From NCBI RefSeq assembly GCF_036323735.1, contig NC_086023.1, positions 19,203,001 to 19,267,000 of the forward strand: 64,000 nucleotides of DNA, read 5' to 3'. Position numbers and translations under genes: made by a program. Positions 59,124 to 64,000 of the stretch are shown here, in pieces. The notes under the pieces were generated by a model. It was not told the origin of the DNA. It made no database searches and worked only from the letters and a program-made list of their open reading frames with translations. This DNA is from Rattus norvegicus (taxonomy: Eukaryota; Chordata; Mammalia; Rodentia; Muridae). The stretch's first letter is position 1, and each line of letters opens with the position of its first letter.

Positions 59124-59727
59124 TGAAGTGGAAATTTTGGTTTCTTTGGAAACTCAGTTGTGTCATGTGTTTTTTCTGGAAACTGTCTTATGAGAGGTCT
59201 TGTGATATTTTTCCTGGAAGCTGTCTTTATGAGAGGATATTTTACAGAAGCAGACATGTGAGAGGGCATATCATATTTTGCTGGATCAGATGCTTAGAAA
59301 GAATACAGCTATAACTCCACAGTGTAGCTCTTGCATTGCTACACCTTGCAACGCTTCACTGGTCTTCACTAGCTTCACACTGGTCTTCGTTAGTTGTACA
59401 ACACTTTGCTGGTCTTCCCTACACAGAGAGAAGTGCACCAAAGAACTCATGGTGAACCAACTGATTTTTGCTACTTCCACTGTCTCAATTTGGTGGAACC
59501 CTGCGGTTTCTGCTGGACAAAGCTGCCGCTACTGATACATGTTTGGGTTTTGCTATTGGACTGAACTGCTGGTATTCTGACAATGAAGAGTGGAATTGCC
59601 TTAAAATAACTACTTCTAAACAGGTCCACAACCCCTTTTCCTATAAACCTTCTTTTTCCCCTACCTCTGGTCAGTGGACTATAAGGGAGATTGAAGCGTT
59701 CTAGGACCCTAAGTAAAAGTAGTTTTA
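59124..59727 (+). mobile_element. LTR-like element (copy 2)
   Basis: A ~600-bp relative of 30601-31440, beginning tgaagtggaaattttgg and ending gtagtttta. It lacks the segment with the TATAAATA box. Internal matches include agagagaagtgcacc, tggactgaactgctgg, ctaaacaggtcc and ctctggtcagtgg. Short open frames here are not coding. Confidence 0.5.
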
Positions 59728-60304
59728 GAAAAATCTAAGCATACAATAGCATTTCTAAAATAACCTTTACTTTATTGTCAAAGTTAAAAGTAAAAACACT
59801 TAAGTCAAACATTAAGCTGTAATCTTTTAGCAAAAAATAAATTCCACATATAATCCTCCATGTAATATTTTTAATATACTGCCATTTTGTTTGGTTAACA
59901 GCAGGTGCTAATTTCATGGCATTAATATATAATGCTCACCACACCAGATACTGGAATCCAAGTGAACTAGTTTACTCCTTTAATGAAGCTCTTCACATAT
60001 TAAGGCCTTTCCCCACTTTTACAGTAATACAGTGATTCATATAGTGCTAGCAGGATGAAAAATAGTAATCAAGAGGGAATCTTTATAATGTATATCAAAA
60101 GCTTTATACATATTTAAATTATGTGATCAACAATCATGTTTATAGAACTTAATATCAGGCAATTACTAAGACTGTTCACCTCAAAACTCCTTGCAACATA
60201 AAAAAACCAAAAACAAAACAAGAGAAATTACCAAAGTATGTAAAGTGTTGGTATTAAGCATTTCATGATTCATCTACTTAATAGATAACTCCAGATTTTG
60301 GTTT

Positions 60305-60435
60305 GTTTGTTTTGAGACAGCATCTCACTGTCCTGGAACTCATTATGTGCATCAGGCTGGCCTCACACCCATAAAGATCTGCCTAATTCTACCTTCTGAG
60401 TGCTGGCATTAAAGACCGGTGCCACTGTGCTCAGC
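60305..60435 (-). mobile_element. B1 SINE, inverted
   Basis: gagacagcatctcactgtcc, gtgcatcaggctggcctcac, ctgagtgctggcattaaaga. Confidence 0.8.
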
Positions 60436-60841
60436 TCAGAATTACTTTTAAAAGCCATTATTTCTATTAGTAAGAGTATAGGCTGAAAAATGCCTTGAGA
60501 CTGAAGTGAAAGCACTAAGTGATAACAGAAAAACTATCAGGTTGAATAATGCTTTTTTTCTTATAATTGTTTAGTAATATTAATTATTACAAAAGCATAT
60601 TAACTATATAAATATCTTAAATCATCATGCATGAAAAGCTCTAAAACAATTTTAAAAGAAACAAAGACTAGAAACCCATCTTTGATATAAACATGGCAAA
60701 CATCAATGGATGTATCTACACAGAGACAGTATGAGGGGACCATGAGTGCAACTCAAAGGCTGAACGCGAGCTTAGCACACAGGATACCCTAGCCTCAGTG
60801 CCAGCACCACTGCCTCTTTAAGAAAGAAAAAAGTTTTTAAA

Positions 60842-60888
60842 GTGTGTGTGTGTGTGTAAGTGTAAGTGTGTCTAAGTGTGTGTGTGTG
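60842..60888. repeat. Imperfect (GT)n
   Basis: GT repeats interrupted by aagtg and ctaa. Confidence 0.95.
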
Positions 60889-61195
60889 AACAGCAAGAGG
60901 GAAGGAAAGGGAGAGAGAAAGGGGGAGGGAGGAAATATTTTAGGTTAAAATACAAGGGATTCAAAAAAAGTTCAGAATAGTTCTAAATACTTAATGAGAA
61001 AAAATATAAATCCCACATAATCAAACTAATAGGGTGCCCCTTTTAGCTACAAACTCAAGTATTTTACTTATATTAGGCATTTCAAGTATTACTACTGATA
61101 ATGTAATGTAAAAAAATTAACTAACAATGTTAGTTTGAAAACTGTGTACATTTCAAAAAAGTATTTTTCATTCTACGAACTCAGAAGGTACTCAT

Positions 61196-61328
61196 CTGGG
61201 CTTGGTGTACAAGCCCATAATCCCAGTCACACAAGAGACTAAGTCAGGAGGATTGTAGATTCAAGAGGAGCCTGGACTACAGAGTGAGTTCAAGGTTAGC
61301 CCTACCAACTTAGTAAAATCTTTCTCCA
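61196..61328 (+). mobile_element. B1-like SINE
   Basis: cttggtgtacaagcccataa, gcctggactacagagtgagt, caaggttagccctacc. Confidence 0.7.
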
Positions 61329-61371
61329 AAAATAAAATAAAATTTTACAGTAAAAAAGAAAGGAAGAAAAA

Positions 61372-61578
61372 AAGAACTGGAGAGATGGCTCAGAGGTTAA
61401 GAGCATTTGTTGTGCTTTAAGAGGACCCAGGATCCATTCCTAGGACCCACATAGCAGCTACTGTTTATAACTCCGAGGGATCCAACATCCTCATCTGGGC
61501 TCCATGAGGATCAGGCACATCTGTACTGCACTGTACTTACATGCAGGTATAACACTCATACACATAAAATAAATCGTT
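61372..61578 (+). mobile_element. B2-type SINE
   Basis: actggagagatggctcagag, gatccattcctaggacccac, ccaacatcctcatctgggct, ending cacataaaataaat. Confidence 0.8.
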
Positions 61579-61884
61579 TTTTAAAGATTTAAAAAGAGGC
61601 CTAGAATGTAGTGTGGCTGTAAAAACCTTGCATGGGCATGTTTAATCTTGAGTACTGCAAAAAGTAAAGAAAAAAGAAGGAACTCAAAACTGTAATAAAG
61701 AGCTTGCTATAATGGCATAGGGCTACAGTTCCAGGTGTTCTATGGAGGATCATAACTGTGCCAGCTAAACACAATTTAACAGAATTGTGCCTCCTAACAA
61801 CAAAGGCTGGGATACAGCTCCCTGGAAGAGCACTTACCCAAGCAACCAAAACCAGTGGTTTTATCCCCACAATGGCAAGGTAGT

Positions 61885-62050
61885 ACTAATGCTAATAACA
61901 CACATACAGTAGACTACTACAGGGTCATTAATAACACATACAGTAGACTACTACAGGGTTGTTAACACATACAGTATACCACAGAGTTGTTAATAACACA
62001 TACAGTAGACTACAGAATCATTAACAACACACACACAGTAGACTACTACA
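61885..62050. repeat. Degenerate ~34-bp minisatellite
   Basis: Four to five imperfect units built on aacacatacagtagactac followed by tacagggt-attaat, of unequal length through small deletions. It lies ~180 bp into the intron after the exon at 62229. Confidence 0.85.
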
Positions 62051-62093
62051 GTCAGAGGTTGTGTAGCACTTTAATCTTTATGTCTCGGTCTGA

Positions 62094-62168
62094 GACTGAA
62101 GTTGAATCTATGGCCTCTGTTGCGCATGCTAACTAGGCACTCTAACACTTGAGCTACATCCCAGGCCT
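62094..62168 (-). mobile_element. ID/tRNA-derived SINE fragment, inverted
   Basis: Reading the minus strand: ggcctgggatgtagctcaag, gttagagtgcctagttagca, the A-box region of an ID-like SINE. It lies ~60 bp from the exon donor at 62229. Confidence 0.55.
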
Positions 62169-62228
62169 TTCCAGACTTTTTAATGATAGGGAAATAAGTG
62201 TTCATTATAAAATAAAATTAAGAATCAC

Positions 62229-62331
62229 CTGGCTGCCTTCAGTTTGAAGCATCTCTTGCTTCTCCTCAGAACATCTCTTCATTTCGAACCTTTGAATAAA
62301 TTCACAATCTTCAGCAGAAATCATCTGCCCC
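62229..62331 (-). CDS. Atp6v1h: Atp6v1h coding exon, residues ~39-72
   Basis: This is the first Atp6v1h exon in transcript order visible here (103 bp). Read on the minus strand it opens after a tttctag acceptor with one base that completes a Gln codon, then 34 full codons beginning GQMISAEDCEF and ending MLQTEGSQ, followed by a GTGATT donor. It encodes part of the N-terminal alpha-helical (HEAT/armadillo-like) domain of V-ATPase subunit H. This is the cytosolic V1-sector subunit needed for ATP-driven proton pumping and for silencing free V1. The sequence matches mammalian ATP6V1H with very few changes. The preceding coding exon, with the start codon, is not found up to 64000. Confidence 0.96.
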
Positions 62332-64000
62332 CTAGAAAGTAAGAATTAATTATTTTGTTCAGTGAGTCCTGTGAGAGACACAAAAATTTGAAGTACTTTT
62401 CCTTCCTCCTTGGTGTGTTCTAGAAAATTACAAGAGGCCACTGCTTTGTACTAGGTTCCTGTATTGGTCCCTACACAACTAAAGAGTCTAACATAACCAG
62501 AAAAGATAGCAGATTAATTTCCCAAACCACATACCGTCAATGGACACATCCTGTGCTTAAGTCCTAACCAAAAACCCAAACCTGACTAACCTAACTATAA
62601 GCAATTCCACTATTCTGGCTCTCCATCCCCTCCGTAGGACAATAACATGAGGAATGAAGGAACTTTCTGATCTCTATGCTCACCTTTCCCATTAAACTAG
62701 CCTGCTGTGCTCAGCCCATCAGAAAACACTCCATTTTATGAAACAGTATTTCCCTGACTGTGGAAACACAAAGAAACTAGTAAACATCTTTTAACTCACT
62801 GAAATTTGTCTTTTGATTGTTATGAGGGACAAGTGCTGATTAAAGATCTTTGTCATCACCGAAAACTTTAGCTCTCCCACTTAGTGACTGAGTGACCTCC
62901 ATGTATTCTAGATTATTTATCTAGCCAAACAAACAAGAACCACATGACTTTTGAAGGGCTTGTATAAAGGATAGGACTACACAATCAAGACACAATTAAT
63001 GCAGCACCTGGCCCACTACAAGGATACAACAAAATGTCACCTCTTTTATTCAAAGTCTCACCCTTAATTTCTCCCTATCCCAATCCCAACATATTTGCTT
63101 GGCCTTCAGATTCATTACACCCAAAATCAAGTGAAGTTCTACAGTCATTTCCTGACATTTTTTTCTCTTCCAGTTGAAAATACATTCATCATCCTTCTCT
63201 TTGAAAATTAACCTCTCCTTAGCCAGGCATAGTGGCTAATGCCTTTAAACCCAGCACTGGGAGGAAGACACAGAGCCAGTCTGGTCTATATAACACATTT
63301 AAGGATAACCAGAGCCACATAGGAGACCCTGTCTCTTTAAAAAAAAAAAAGGAAGAAAGAAAAGAAAAGAAAAGGAAAAGGAAAATAATCTCTCCATTCT
63401 GATCTCTGTCCTCTCCAAAATCATCCTACATCCCATTTTCCTCCCAGTGGAGTCCCTTCACCATTGGCTTTTTGTTCTTCACAGTTTGTATCTAACTGTT
63501 AACCCTTAAAACTTTGCTTTTTTTCCTGAACTCCTTTCTAGAGATTCAAATCAAGAGAATCCAATCTTCCTATCTCCACCAAATCATTGCTTATTTCCAA
63601 GTAAAAACAGATTCAGCAGCATCACCACTGAACCTGCCATCTCCAATTTCAATATGGCTTACCCTAACTGCTCTATTCATCAAGGACTCCAGCATGTCAC
63701 AATAACTACCACCACACCCAAACAGTAAGGTCTAAATCGAGGCTCTCCTTGATAAAACATGACAGCAGAACATCCCTGCAAGTCTCCATATGACTCACTT
63801 CAAGACACATACTTCCCCTAAAAGAAACTGAACCACAATAAGCTACTTGACGCCCTCAATTACCACACATTCAAGCCTGGGCTCTGTAGCCAGGGCTCCC
63901 TGCACTGCAGTCCCCATTCCTTCTGCTTAGATTACTACTGTGAGGCTCTTCGTGTGCTCCTACACAGCTGCTTATTTCATCATTGTCATAGATCTCCTTT
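62332..64000 (-). other. Atp6v1h: Atp6v1h intron (partial), repeat content
   Basis: Intron upstream (in transcript order) of the exon at 62229. The only clear repeat is a B1 at 63220-63351 followed by a purine-rich AAAAG tract to ~63385. No exon encoding the N-terminal ~38 residues is visible, nor any CpG-rich promoter-like sequence. The rest, 62340-63215 and 63390-64000, is unique-looking. Confidence 0.65.
63220..63351 (+). mobile_element. B1 SINE
   Basis: agccaggcatagtggctaat, gcctttaaacccagcactgg, ggagaccctgtctct and an A-tail. Confidence 0.8.

Larger units (their letters stand above)
57968..62228 (-). other. Atp6v1h: Atp6v1h intron, repeat content
   Basis: A 4.3-kb intron. It holds inverted B1s (58015-58145, 60305-60435), a CG/GT alternating tract (58941-58989), an LTR-like element (59124-59727) related to the one at 30601, a GT tract (60842-60888), a B1 plus B2 pair (61196-61328, 61372-61578), a degenerate ~34-bp minisatellite (61885-62050) and an inverted ID-like copy (62094-62168). 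The stretches 58150-58920, 59730-60300 and 60440-60840 show nothing identifiable. Confidence 0.65.

Noticed and set aside
62332..64000. Search for the first coding exon (start codon, ~38 residues)
   Set aside because: No match and no CpG-rich promoter; it must lie beyond 64000.

Overview
This is a stretch of rodent, almost certainly rat (Rattus), nuclear DNA lying inside one gene on the minus strand: Atp6v1h, the H subunit (Vma13/SFD) of the vacuolar proton ATPase. Nine consecutive internal coding exons can be read, each with GT/AG splice sites and with phases that join without a gap. Together they encode roughly residues 39-392 of the ~483-residue protein. The first coding exon(s) lie beyond position 64000 and the last (~91 C-terminal residues) before position 1. 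One exon, 42024-42077, is the 54-base in-frame cassette whose skipping gives the shorter SFD isoform. The rat assignment rests on a nearly intact ID SINE with a perfect 16-bp target duplication, on the L1 and B1/B2/B4 content, and on the protein matching mammalian ATP6V1H.

Only about 1.1 kb of the 64 kb is coding; the rest is intron, densely filled with repeats. By region: 1-6608 holds simple repeats, B2/B4 copies and ancient L1; 6735-17448 has MaLR-like and ERV-like LTRs, an old L1 5' part and an Lx-type 3' UTR; 17642-25725 carries L1-A (19212-21812); 25824-42023 has LTR-like elements, solo LTR-1, L1-B split by solo LTR-2, and inverted L1-D; 42078-44874 includes a 35-bp minisatellite; 44980-54195 contains L1-C, the longest L1 (5' UTR, broken ORF1, broken ORF2, 3' UTR); 54310-64000 contains more SINEs, GT/CA tracts, a second LTR-like copy and a second minisatellite.

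I found no bacterial-type operon, CRISPR array, functional RNA gene or new gene system. The most interesting signals are (i) a ~570-bp tract almost identical between L1-B and L1-C, shared stop codons included, with much more diverged flanks, which suggests gene conversion; (ii) L1-B, an internally deleted L1 that joins two 5' UTR monomers directly to the 3' part of ORF2; (iii) extra sequence after the poly(A) of L1-A and L1-D, inside their target duplications; (iv) two LTRs whose ends and 6-bp target duplications can be read directly; and (v) two minisatellites of ~35 bp just downstream of exons. Repeat borders without a target duplication are approximate (tens of bases), and family names come from recognition, not a database search.
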